Below are positions 1 through 6,479 of a stretch of 7,145 bases of DNA, piece after piece. Source of the DNA: Pseudonocardiales bacterium. GTDB lineage: Bacteria; Actinomycetota; Actinomycetes; Mycobacteriales; Jatrophihabitantaceae. Below the pieces are notes generated by a model. That model was not told the DNA's origin. It was given only the letters and a program-made list of their open reading frames with translations, and made no database searches. Each line of letters begins with the position of its first letter. Position 1 is the first letter of the stretch. The stretch spans positions 1 through 7,145 of the forward strand of contig JAVEEO010000521.1 of NCBI GenBank assembly GCA_030840415.1, written 5' to 3'. The position numbers and the translations under genes are program-made.

Positions 1-277
1 ATGTCTGGTACGTGGCCGCGGTGAGTGCCGATTGAATGGCGAAGATGAGCGTCGCGGCCGCAATGACGAAAAGTGCGATCGCGATGTCGCCGCGTATGCC
101 TCGCTCCTGAGCAGTGCGCCCGGTCAAGGTGATGGCTGTCGACATCGAAAATCCTGCGAGGAGCGGCGCTGCCGTGCTGCCGAAGGACACCAGACCGACC
201 GATGCCCCGGTCGGGTTGTTCGTGCTCCATATCCTCGGTGAGGCCGATGTGCCTGTGTGTCGGACGCTGTCAGTCAT
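1..277 (-). CDS. Small integral membrane protein, N-terminal 92 residues (cut by left edge)
   Basis: Reading the minus strand from the ATG at 277-275 gives an open frame to the window edge, so the C-terminus is missing. Residues 1-25 are polar. Residues about 27-51 (GLVSFGSTAAPLLAGFSMST...) and 66-86 (IAIALFVIAAATLIFAIQ) are hydrophobic and probably form two membrane helices, joined by a charged linker (GRTAQERGIRGD). The AAPLLAGFS stretch followed by a second helix resembles a class of uncharacterised small membrane proteins in Streptomyces and relatives; I recall this pattern but cannot verify it here. The start lies inside the last codons of the upstream 147-residue gene (ATGACTGA, 8-bp overlap), with a purine-rich GGTGGAAG about 11 bases upstream, so the two are probably translationally coupled. 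Function unknown. Confidence 0.7.
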   Translation of the reverse strand, partial: MTDSVRHTGTSASPRIWSTNNPTGASVGLVSFGSTAAPLLAGFSMSTAITLTGRTAQERGIRGDIAIALFVIAAATLIFAIQSALTAATYQT

Positions 278-713
278 GCCTGCGGATCGGCTTCCACCCG
301 GAGAGGATTGTCATCCTCACCGGCTCGTCGAGTGGAGAAGCTGTGCTACAGAAGCGATATTCGAGACCGGACGAGTCTGACGACTTCTCCATCGCGGCCC
401 TGATCATGTCGAGAGTCTCAACGCGACAGTAGCCTCGCAATTCAATGAATAGCAGGTCGCCACCGTCACCGCGCTGGGACTCGATGCTCCCACGATTCGA
501 CGGCTCGAATCCCGCGTCCGTCAGGGATCTGATAGCGCTGGACAACGATGGCTCGAGGCCGTCCCTTTGCGAGGGCACGCTCGCGGGCTCGACGCCTTCG
601 TATTCGAGCGCCAGGCTAGGACTAAAAAGATGTTCATCGGAGTACGGCATAGCGATGTACCGCCTTGCATCCAGGGATACATCGTCCGCCAGGCATCCGG
701 ACGCGTCAAGCAT
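270..713 (-). CDS. Hypothetical protein of 147 residues, coupled to the membrane protein gene
   Basis: This open frame starts at ATG 713-711, ends at TGA 272-270 and has an in-frame stop just upstream, so the start cannot lie much further out. A GGGG tract about 8 bases before the ATG could serve as a weak ribosome site. Codon third positions are mostly G/C, supporting this strand. Codons such as CTT, TTT, AGT, CTA, ATT and TGT are more frequent than in the neighbours (positions 361-420 are 58% G+C; 961-1020 in the next gene are 82%). I do not recognise the protein. It is soluble and acidic, with no signal peptide or membrane segment. The middle has RGDGGDLLFIELRG (about 82-95), faintly like the RGDG segment of nucleotidyl-cyclase-like proteins, but the rest of that fold is not evident. 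The overlap with the membrane protein gene suggests joint function. Confidence 0.6.
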   Translation of the reverse strand: MLDASGCLADDVSLDARRYIAMPYSDEHLFSPSLALEYEGVEPASVPSQRDGLEPSLSSAIRSLTDAGFEPSNRGSIESQRGDGGDLLFIELRGYCRVETLDMIRAAMEKSSDSSGLEYRFCSTASPLDEPVRMTILSGWKPIRRHD

Positions 714-729
714 CCATCGCCCCAGCTCA

Positions 730-743
730 ACGTGTTCTCACGT
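730..743. promoter_or_regulatory. 14-bp palindrome in divergent spacer, candidate operator
   Basis: ACGTG-TTCT-CACGT is a perfect inverted repeat with 5-bp arms. It lies in the 91-bp gap between the 147-residue gene (minus strand) and the GPP34 gene (plus strand), 26 bp upstream of the proposed GPP34 -35 box and 16 bp upstream of the minus-strand start codon. The position suits a regulator acting on both promoters. Short palindromes arise by chance, so this is only a candidate. Confidence 0.3.
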
Positions 744-769
744 GCCGCTGATTCCCCTGCCGGGCTCCC

Positions 770-798
770 TTCACGCCGCGCACCCCAGCCGCCATACT
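770..798 (+). promoter_or_regulatory. Candidate promoter of the GPP34 gene (leaderless)
   Basis: TTCACG (770-775, four of six matches to TTGACA) and CATACT (793-798, four of six matches to TATAAT) are separated by 17 bp. The -10 box ends six bases before the ATG at 805, so transcription would begin at or next to the A of the start codon. The lack of any Shine-Dalgarno sequence before this ATG agrees with a leaderless mRNA, which is common in actinomycetes. Confidence 0.5.
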
Positions 799-804
799 CG
801 GCCC

Positions 805-1467
805 ATGCTGCTCGCTGAGGAACTGTTGCTGCTCGGGCTCGACCCGGTCCGGGGAACAGTCGTCAACAATGGCCGCCAGCAACTGCTGGTGTGCCTGTCC
901 GGGGCGCTGGTCGGCGAGTTGGCCCTGGCCGGCTCGGTGCAACTGTCCGGCCGGCGGTTCGTGGCCGTCGGCCCCGCCCCGGAACACCCGCTGCTGGCCC
1001 GGGTGCACGCCCTGCTGGCCGAACCCACCTCCCGCCGGGCGGCCGGCCAGCTACGCCGGCTGGACAAGGCGGTCGGCGGGGTGTGGCCGCGGCTGGTCGA
1101 CGGCTTGGTCGAGCAGGAAGTGCTGGGCCGGCGGCCGGACCGGATGCTGTTCTGGACGATCACCCGGCATCCGGTGCTGCAGCCGGCCACTCGCCAGGAG
1201 CCACTAGAGCGGGTGCGGCTGGCCGCGACCGGCGACAACGGCCTGGAGGGGCGCACCGCGGTGTTGCTGGCGCTGACCGGGCCCGCCCGCCTGCTGGAGG
1301 TGGTCGCGCCCGAGCGTGCCGACCGCAAGCACGCCCGACGGCGCATCGCGACGGCCGCCGAGCTGACACCGGTCGCCCCAGTGGTCAAGAAGGTGATCGC
1401 CGAGATGCAGGCCGCCGCCGCGGCCAGCGCGACGGTCGCCGCCACGTCCGTCGCCACAACCAGCTGA
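805..1467 (+). CDS. GPP34 (GOLPH3/Vps74-like) family protein
   Basis: The 220-residue protein matches the GPP34 fold along its length. LLAEELLLLGLDPVRG at the N-terminus is the family's opening helix. A helix with a short beta segment follows (LSGALVGELALAGSVQL, 31-47), then VWPRLVDGLVEQEVLGRR (93-110), FWTITRHPVL (116-125) and a C-terminal helical bundle (TAVLLALTGPARLLEVV, 151-167). In eukaryotes, GOLPH3/Vps74 binds phosphatidylinositol 4-phosphate on Golgi membranes. The bacterial members are mostly actinobacterial and their role is unproven; membrane peripheral binding is inference. The start at 805 was chosen because homology begins exactly there, although the frame stays open back to 445, and because a well-spaced promoter fits a leaderless start. 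The tail after residue 200 is a low-complexity Ala/Thr/Ser stretch. It is convergent with the large protease-NTPase gene. Confidence 0.9.
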   Translation: MLLAEELLLLGLDPVRGTVVNNGRQQLLVCLSGALVGELALAGSVQLSGRRFVAVGPAPEHPLLARVHALLAEPTSRRAAGQLRRLDKAVGGVWPRLVDGLVEQEVLGRRPDRMLFWTITRHPVLQPATRQEPLERVRLAATGDNGLEGRTAVLLALTGPARLLEVVAPERADRKHARRRIATAAELTPVAPVVKKVIAEMQAAAAASATVAATSVATTS

Positions 1468-1542
1468 ACGGGCCCGGTCGCTCGGCTGTTCGCTGGAGTC
1501 CTGGTGGGCTGCCTTTGTCGAGCTATTGCACCTGACCATGTG

Positions 1543-1579
1543 CCTTACGTTCGCTTCGCCTTCGGTACGAACGTCAAGG
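1543..1579. terminator. Stem-loop between convergent genes, probable bidirectional terminator
   Basis: ACGTTCG (1547-1553) pairs perfectly with CGAACGT (1568-1574) around a 14-base loop. Beyond a one-base bulge (C1575), CCTT (1543-1546) pairs with AAGG (1576-1579), giving an 11-bp stem. It overlaps the stop codon of the large minus-strand gene (1576-1574) and lies 75 bp after the GPP34 stop. There is no T-run on either side, as is usual for actinomycete terminators. The rest of 1468-1542 shows nothing else that I can identify. Confidence 0.55.
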
Positions 1580-4500
1580 ACATACGCTCCGGTACGCCAG
1601 GTCCGGTGACACGTAGGTCCGCCATTCGGTGCGGGTGAGGGAACCACCAGTGGAGCGACAAAGATACGGCACCGGGTCCACCGTGTAGGCGACATCCCAG
1701 AGCCGCACCGTGCCGTCGTCGCTGCCGCTGGCCAAGGTTTTTCCGTCCGGGCTGAACGCCACCGATGAGACGAAGTCGGTGTCACCGCTAAGCGCATCGC
1801 CGATCTGCCGCTGGCCGTTCACGTCCCACAGCCGCACCATACCGTCGGCGCGGGTTACCGCGCCAACACGGGTGCCACCGCCGACCGCGAGGGTTTTGCC
1901 GTCCGGGCTGAACGCCACCGATGACACGTCGATGCCCCCGATATGCGGGCCGCCGAGGGGCCGCCGGCTGGTCAGGTCCCACAGTTGCACTGTCTCGTCG
2001 TTGGCGCCGCTTGCCAAGATTTTGCCGTCCCGGCTGAACGCCACCGATGACACGCCCCCTGTGTGACCGGTAAGCGGGCCGCCGACCGCCCGCCTGCTGG
2101 CCACATCCCACAGCCGCACCGTACCGCCAGCGGGCGTACCGGCGCCGAGTATGGTGCCACCGCCAGCGGCGAGAGTTCTTCCTTTATCTTCCGGACTGAA
2201 GGCTACCGATGACACGAAGCAGTTAGTCTTGGCGGCGCACGCGGTGTCGCCGGTGAATGGGCTTCCGAGCGGCCGCCGGCTGGCCACGTCCCACAGCCGC
2301 ACTGTGTCGTCGGCGGCGCCGCTGGCCAGCGTCTTGCCGTCCGGGCTGAACGCCACGGATGACACGCTACTGGTGTCGCCGATAGGCGGTCCGCCGAGCG
2401 GCCGCCGGCTGGCCACGTTCCACAACCGCACTGTGTCGTCGCCGGCGCCGCTGGCCAGGGTTTTCCCGTCCGGGCTGAACGCCACCGATCCGACGCCGCC
2501 GGTGTGGCCAATGAGTGGCGGCCCGACCTGCCGCCGGCTGGCCACGTCCCATAGCCGCACTGTCTCATCGCCGCCGCCGCTGGCCAGGGTTTTCCCGTCC
2601 GGGCTGAACGCCACCGACCCCACGCCACCGGCGTTCCCCCCGGTATGCCCGGTAAGCGGGTCGCTGCGCGGCCGCCGGCTGGCCAGGTCCCACAGCCGTA
2701 CCGTGCCGTCGTCGCTGCCGCTGGCCAACGTTCTGCCGTCCCGGCTGAACGCCAACGTCGACGCGATGCCGGTCTCGCCGATGAGCGGAGCGCCGCGCGG
2801 CTGCCGGCTGGCCAGGTCCCACAGCCGTGTGCCGAAGCCGCTGCTGGCCAGCGTCTTGGCGTCCCGGCTGAACGCGACTGTAAACACCCCGTTGGTGTGC
2901 AGAGTGCCGACCTGCCGTCCGCTGGCCACATCCCACAGCCCCACCGTGTCGCTGCTGGTGCCGCTGCCGCTGGCCAGCGTCTTGCCGTCCCGACTGAACG
3001 CCATCGTGAACACGTCGCCGGTGTGACCGACGACCAGGCCGCCTACCTGCCGCTGGCCGGGCACGTCCCATAGCCGCACCGTGCCGTCGTCGCTGCCGCT
3101 GGCCAGTGTCTTGCCGTCCGGACTGAACGCCAGGGTATTGACCCGTTGGGTGTGACCGGTCAGTTTCGCTATCCCAGGAGCGGAGGCACTGGCCAGCATT
3201 GCGTAGCGAGCATCGCTGGAGTGCTCGATGCTCCACGCAGCCAGGCTTTTCAGCTTGGCGATCCTGGGTTCGCTGTCGCGGAGACTCTCGCTCTGGCTGA
3301 TGAGCTGTTCAGCGACTGCCAGGTCTCGTTGCTGGTTTGCCTTCTCCTGGAATCGAATCGCAATCAGCGAGGTGGCGGCCAAGCCAACGACAAGCGCCAG
3401 CAGCATCACGAGAAGGCCGCGGGCTCGACGGGCAGCGCGCACCGCGCGGTTACGGGCGGTGTTGAGTTCTCGCAACCGCGTTTCGACTGCGGTTTGGCTG
3501 TTGTCGATAAACGCCTGGACGGTGGGAGGTATGTCGTGGCGGCGGGCGTCGAGCCAGCGGCGGGCCTCAGCTATTCGGTCCTCGGGTATCGGGTCATCGT
3601 CGGCGGCGCGGCGCTGGATGCCGGACAGCCAGCTGATGAAGTCCGCGTTCTCGCCGACGATGCGGTACAACCGGCCCCAGGACTGGATCAGGGCCTCGTG
3701 TGCCAGTTCGGCGTACGGTCCACCGGCGGAGTCGGTGTCGGTGATAACCAGTCGGGCCCGCGCAAGGTGACTCAGCGCAGCCCACTCCGGTTCGGGCACC
3801 GCACGCCGATAGACCCGTTGCCTGGTGACCCGGTCCGCCTGGTCGGTGCCTCCTCGGACCAGGCGAAGCAACACCCGGTCCACGACCTCATCTGGCTGGT
3901 GCGCCAGCTCGCGCAACTGCTGATCGGCGAACCGGTCCAACGCTCCATCGACACCGCCCATCGAGTGATAGCCGGTGAACGTCAGAATATTGTGCCGCTG
4001 GGTCTGCCACAGTTGGGTGAGGGTGAATTGCAGCAGCGGCAGGGCACCCGCAGGTGTGTCCCGAACGATCTGCTCGACCAATCCTTCCTCGAAGGCGACT
4101 CCCAGTGCCATTGCGGGCCGTTCTATCGCCTGGCGCAGCTGAGGTGCTCCGAGCGCTGCCAGCGGGTACAGCCGCTGGTCCAGCCGGGCCGCCAGACCCG
4201 GGACATCCCACAGGAGGTCGGCGCGCACGGTCAGGACCACTCGGCACACGGCTTCCTCTGATCCGTACGGTGGCAGGAGCAGTTCAAGCAAGTCCGGGTC
4301 GGGCGGCTGCCCGGTGACCAACAGTTCCTCGAATTGATCGACGATCACCAGCAGTGGACGTCCTGTGCTGCGCAGGAACCTGGCCGTCGGACCGAAACCC
4401 TCGCGGCGGAGGCGTTCGATCTCGGCCGCGACCTCCTCCAGCGACTCCTCGCCACCCTTTGCTGCTTCACTCTCGATAGCCAGCCCGCGCGGCCGTCTAG

Positions 4501-5425
4501 CTTGCAGCAGTCCAGTCGCGAGCCGATGCCACGGGTCCTGACCCGGCAGGACCAGCGCTACCGACCATCGACCGGTCTCCCCAAGACGCGGCACCAGCCC
4601 GGCTCGCACCAGTGAGGACTTGCCGACCCCCGACGGCCCCGCCACTACCACCACCGGCTGGCTACGCACCCGGGCGGTGAGTTTGGCGATGTCCTCATCA
4701 CGGCCGAAGAAATGGGAAGCATCCTCAGCGGTGAACGGCTCCAAACCCCGGTACGGGTTCGGCGGCACCAGCAGGTAGTCGAACGGCTCCTCCCACACCG
4801 AAGCCACGACCGAACCGCCCAACAGATAGGCGTCGCGGTCCGGCTGGTCGGCGTACCCGCCGGTCGCGTGCAGCAAGCCGACCACCGCGCCCGACTCGTG
4901 ATGCCAGACCGGGGAGCCGCTGTAGCCGGGCTGCGCCTTGACCGTCTGATCGCTGCGGCTCTCTACCTGGATGAGCTGCCCGCCAACGCTGCCCTTCAGA
5001 TCCAAGTCGACCCACGCCCCCACCGGCCGCGGCGGGTCTCCCGGATAGCCGAAAACTCGCAGCCGGACCCCCGGCGCGGGTGTCGACGCGATCAACCTCG
5101 CTGGAGCCGCCGCACGGGGAGCCTCTTCACCGAGAACAAGCCCAGCCACATCACCTCCGCCAGAACCGTCCGGCGATGGTGGTGCCCAGGCAGCGACGCG
5201 CGCTGACCGCACCGGCGTGTCGGGCAGCAACGGGAATTCCACCTGCACCGGCTCCGAACCCGGCCGCGCCTGCTCTCGCTGCTCCCGACCAAGCGCGGTG
5301 TTGACCACATGCGCGCAGGTGATCACCTGGTGAGGTCCGATCAGGACGCCCAGCCCCGCCGTCGGGCGGCCCGAGGTCCAGCCCACCAGCCGGACGACGG
5401 ACGACTCATAACCGGTCGCTGCCAC
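1574..5425 (-). CDS. Trypsin-like protease / nSTAND1 NTPase / TM / 11x WD40 fusion protein
   Basis: The 1283-residue protein starts at GTG 5425-5423, 4 bp after the Trypco1 stop. Residues 8-215 are a trypsin-like serine protease with a complete triad: H39 in TCAHV, D92 in GDVAGL and S169 in GYSGSP. NPYRGLEPFT (223-232) and FFGRDEDI open the nSTAND1 NTPase. Its Walker A is GPSGVGKS (263-270), Walker B is LLVIVDQFEE (358-367), a sensor arginine lies in VLTVRADL (397-404), and YAELAHEALI (571-580) ends the winged-helix part. A basic run (AVRAARRARG) precedes one membrane helix (about 670-690). A linker (691-753) leads to WD40 repeats (754-1246) and a tail with LTRTEW...YRSVCP. In STAND proteins, the sensor repeats trigger ATP-dependent oligomerisation that activates the fused effector. 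Here the effector is the protease, so a defence or conflict role is likely. The frame is intact. Confidence 0.93.
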   Translation of the reverse strand: MAATGYESSVVRLVGWTSGRPTAGLGVLIGPHQVITCAHVVNTALGREQREQARPGSEPVQVEFPLLPDTPVRSARVAAWAPPSPDGSGGGDVAGLVLGEEAPRAAAPARLIASTPAPGVRLRVFGYPGDPPRPVGAWVDLDLKGSVGGQLIQVESRSDQTVKAQPGYSGSPVWHHESGAVVGLLHATGGYADQPDRDAYLLGGSVVASVWEEPFDYLLVPPNPYRGLEPFTAEDASHFFGRDEDIAKLTARVRSQPVVVVAGPSGVGKSSLVRAGLVPRLGETGRWSVALVLPGQDPWHRLATGLLQARRPRGLAIESEAAKGGEESLEEVAAEIERLRREGFGPTARFLRSTGRPLLVIVDQFEELLVTGQPPDPDLLELLLPPYGSEEAVCRVVLTVRADLLWDVPGLAARLDQRLYPLAALGAPQLRQAIERPAMALGVAFEEGLVEQIVRDTPAGALPLLQFTLTQLWQTQRHNILTFTGYHSMGGVDGALDRFADQQLRELAHQPDEVVDRVLLRLVRGGTDQADRVTRQRVYRRAVPEPEWAALSHLARARLVITDTDSAGGPYAELAHEALIQSWGRLYRIVGENADFISWLSGIQRRAADDDPIPEDRIAEARRWLDARRHDIPPTVQAFIDNSQTAVETRLRELNTARNRAVRAARRARGLLVMLLALVVGLAATSLIAIRFQEKANQQRDLAVAEQLISQSESLRDSEPRIAKLKSLAAWSIEHSSDARYAMLASASAPGIAKLTGHTQRVNTLAFSPDGKTLASGSDDGTVRLWDVPGQRQVGGLVVGHTGDVFTMAFSRDGKTLASGSGTSSDTVGLWDVASGRQVGTLHTNGVFTVAFSRDAKTLASSGFGTRLWDLASRQPRGAPLIGETGIASTLAFSRDGRTLASGSDDGTVRLWDLASRRPRSDPLTGHTGGNAGGVGSVAFSPDGKTLASGGGDETVRLWDVASRRQVGPPLIGHTGGVGSVAFSPDGKTLASGAGDDTVRLWNVASRRPLGGPPIGDTSSVSSVAFSPDGKTLASGAADDTVRLWDVASRRPLGSPFTGDTACAAKTNCFVSSVAFSPEDKGRTLAAGGGTILGAGTPAGGTVRLWDVASRRAVGGPLTGHTGGVSSVAFSRDGKILASGANDETVQLWDLTSRRPLGGPHIGGIDVSSVAFSPDGKTLAVGGGTRVGAVTRADGMVRLWDVNGQRQIGDALSGDTDFVSSVAFSPDGKTLASGSDDGTVRLWDVAYTVDPVPYLCRSTGGSLTRTEWRTYVSPDLAYRSVCP
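1688..3166 (-). repeat. Array of 11 WD40 repeats within the protease-NTPase gene
   Basis: Eleven units carry the consensus SSVAFSPDGKTLASG...DDTVRLWDVASRRPLG. The alanine of each AFS motif falls at residues 766, 809, 851, 892, 939, 982, 1025, 1075, 1129, 1171 and 1223. Most units are 41-43 residues; those of 47-54 carry loop insertions. DNA identity is high: a 43-bp stretch is identical at 2446-2488 and 2575-2617, exactly 129 bp (43 codons) apart, in adjacent blades. Eleven is not a multiple of seven, so the array would form one seven-bladed propeller plus four blades, or a larger non-standard closure. Low divergence indicates recent expansion or gene conversion. Confidence 0.9.
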
Positions 5426-5429
5426 GTGG

Positions 5430-5756
5430 TTAGCTGCCGTTCCACGACATCGTTATCTTCAAGTTCACTTCGGCGGTGCCCTTGGCCAGGATGACACCGG
5501 TCTCTCCACCGAACTTGACCCCGAACTCCACCACAAAACTGTCCGGCGACGAGGCCACCAGCCGGTCCTTCACCATCCGCAGCATCGGCTCCAACTGCGC
5601 CAACGAATCCGACAACGTCCGCGCCGCCCTCGCGGCCACTTCTCCCGGCTGCGGCGAGGCCAGCACCAGTCCGCCCGGAAGATCTCCACGATCGGCTTCG
5701 ACCAGCAGCACCGCGCCGTCCAGCGTCGCAACCGGGACCGCTACCAAGACAGACAC
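5430..5756 (-). CDS. Trypco1 (trypsin-co-occurring domain 1; CU044_2847 family) protein
   Basis: This protein of about 108 residues has two recognisable parts. The N-terminal strands (VLVAVPVATLDGAVLLVEA) lead to a helix (GEVAARAARTLSDSLAQLEP, about 38-57). The C-terminal PDSFVVEFGVKFGGETGVIL...EVNLKITMSW (about 71-105) is the family hallmark of VEFGVKL-like and AKT/AKG-like strands. Trypco1 proteins are small partners encoded beside trypsin-like protease or STAND genes; their biochemical role is unknown, with adaptor or protease substrate being proposals. The gene precedes the protease-NTPase gene by 4 bp, so the pair is almost certainly co-translated. The frame is open to an ATG at 5852, but the extra 31 residues are Arg/Gly-rich and unlike the family. 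GTG 5756-5754 lies 7 bases after AGAAAGG; GTG 5759-5757 is the alternative. Confidence 0.85.
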   Translation of the reverse strand: MSVLVAVPVATLDGAVLLVEADRGDLPGGLVLASPQPGEVAARAARTLSDSLAQLEPMLRMVKDRLVASSPDSFVVEFGVKFGGETGVILAKGTAEVNLKITMSWNGS

Positions 5757-5763
5757 CACGTTG

Positions 5764-5770
5764 CCTTTCT
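5764..5770 (-). promoter_or_regulatory. Ribosome binding site deciding the Trypco1 start
   Basis: On the minus strand this reads AGAAAGG, complementary to the 16S rRNA tail. It lies 7 bases before GTG 5756 and 4 bases before GTG 5759, and it falls inside the longer frame from 5852, arguing against that upstream start. Confidence 0.55.
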
Positions 5771-5822
5771 GCCGCCGTGATAATGAAATGCCGCTGAGGA
5801 TCGGCCGGCGTCCGCCGCTATC

Positions 5823-5844
5823 ACCGGCTGAGCCCCTGGCCGGT
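5823..5844 (-). other. Short stem-loop between the 170-residue gene and Trypco1
   Basis: ACCGGC and GCCGGT form a 6-bp stem with a 10-base loop, starting 18 bases past the stop of the 170-residue gene in the 105-bp gap before Trypco1. It has no T-run. It may attenuate transcription or stabilise the upstream message, giving unequal expression of the genes, but a 6-bp GC stem is common by chance in this DNA. Confidence 0.25.
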
Positions 5845-5861
5845 CGCCGCACTTGCTGTGG

Positions 5862-6374
5862 CTACGGGCCGGCTTTCGCCTTGAGCAGGGTGCTCAGGAC
5901 GGAGGCCGCGATCGTCGCCCAGGCCTTGGCCTCGGTGTAGATCTGGTTGAGCACGTCCTGGGTAGCACCGTCGTCATTGACGATGTCGATCGCCGGACCG
6001 GAGTCCTCGAATCTGAGATTGCAGTGGTAGTCCACCGACTTGGGTGCTTCCTGCCTGGCCAGAATGTTTCCGGTGATGCCGTCCAGGAAGTAGATCCAGT
6101 TCTTTCCGTCGACCTGCGAGGTGTAGAACTGAACGTTGTGATTCCGGTCGGTGGAGAAGGCCTTGAAATGCGATCCCTGCCAGTACCAGGGAATTCCACA
6201 CCAGTTGGCATGAAAGTGCCGGTTCGGGCTCAGATCGTGGAATGCGCCGTCGTCCAGGGTGAACTCGGTACCGCCGTCGGGCTTGATCGCGCCGTTGTGG
6301 CTGCTGTCGACGGACTTGAGGAACCATGTGGTGCCGGTGTTGTTGTAGATATTGTCGATCCAGCCGACGGCCAT
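5862..6374 (-). CDS. Unrecognised Trp-rich 170-residue protein, first gene of the Trypco1-protease run
   Basis: The start at ATG 6374-6372 is fixed by an excellent AAGGAG six bases upstream; the open frame back to 6668 is intergenic sequence. I do not recognise the family. Residues 1-133 look like an all-beta domain: alternating hydrophobic and polar strands (GWIDNIYNNTGTTWFLK, VQFYTSQVDG, NWIYFLDGITGNIL, CNLRFEDSGPAIDIVND), seven tryptophans in the whole protein, and an aromatic, histidine-rich core (HFHANWCGIPWYW, 53-65). Cysteines are at 59 and 118. Residues about 136-166 form a helix ending in a hydrophobic face (AWATIAASVLSTLL). There is no signal peptide, so it is probably cytoplasmic unless the terminal helix binds membrane. 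The pattern is compatible with a lectin-like, carbohydrate- or lipid-binding beta-sandwich, but that is speculation. It lies 105 bp upstream of Trypco1 on the same strand, so co-transcription is plausible. Confidence 0.8.
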   Translation of the reverse strand: MAVGWIDNIYNNTGTTWFLKSVDSSHNGAIKPDGGTEFTLDDGAFHDLSPNRHFHANWCGIPWYWQGSHFKAFSTDRNHNVQFYTSQVDGKNWIYFLDGITGNILARQEAPKSVDYHCNLRFEDSGPAIDIVNDDGATQDVLNQIYTEAKAWATIAASVLSTLLKAKAGP

Positions 6375-6380
6375 CTCAAT

Positions 6381-6386
6381 CTCCTT
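6381..6386 (-). promoter_or_regulatory. Strong ribosome binding site of the 170-residue gene
   Basis: The minus strand reads AAGGAG followed by ATTGAG and then ATG. The six-base spacing is ideal, and this site sets the start at 6374 rather than in the upstream in-frame extension. Confidence 0.8.
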
Positions 6387-6479
6387 GTGCACGCGATGTT
6401 TTTCTGATCGGAGCACCGGCCGGCGCCCGAGGGCGCGCAGGTTCCAGCGCGTCAGGCGATGACCAACCCCCCGTTGACA

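Noticed and set aside
445..804. N-terminal extension of the GPP34 frame (120 extra codons)
   Set aside because: The extension has no GPP34 similarity, overlaps the minus-strand 147-residue gene, and family homology starts exactly at the ATG at 805.
771..1457. Minus-strand open frame of 228 codons and plus-strand 214-codon frame over the GPP34 gene
   Set aside because: Both are frame shadows of the GPP34 gene with skewed Ser/Arg/Ala or Gly/Arg composition.
2151..3026. Long plus-strand open frame (291 codons) opposite the WD40 repeats, with repeated LPSGLNATDDT-like units
   Set aside because: It is the antisense shadow of the WD40 repeat DNA. The periodicity comes from the minus-strand blades, and there is no ribosome site or independent family match.
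1688..3166. Regular repeats considered as a CRISPR array or noncoding satellite
   Set aside because: The repeats are continuous coding DNA in 43-codon steps with the WD40 consensus, with no unique spacers between short direct repeats.
3146..4261. Plus-strand open frame of 371 codons opposite the NTPase region
   Set aside because: It lies wholly antisense to the intact nSTAND1 and linker coding sequence, which has all the expected motifs. GC-rich DNA often leaves long antisense frames open.
5757..5861. Intrinsic terminator separating the 170-residue gene from Trypco1
   Set aside because: Only a 6-bp stem without T-run is present, too weak to call a terminator, so the genes may still be one operon.
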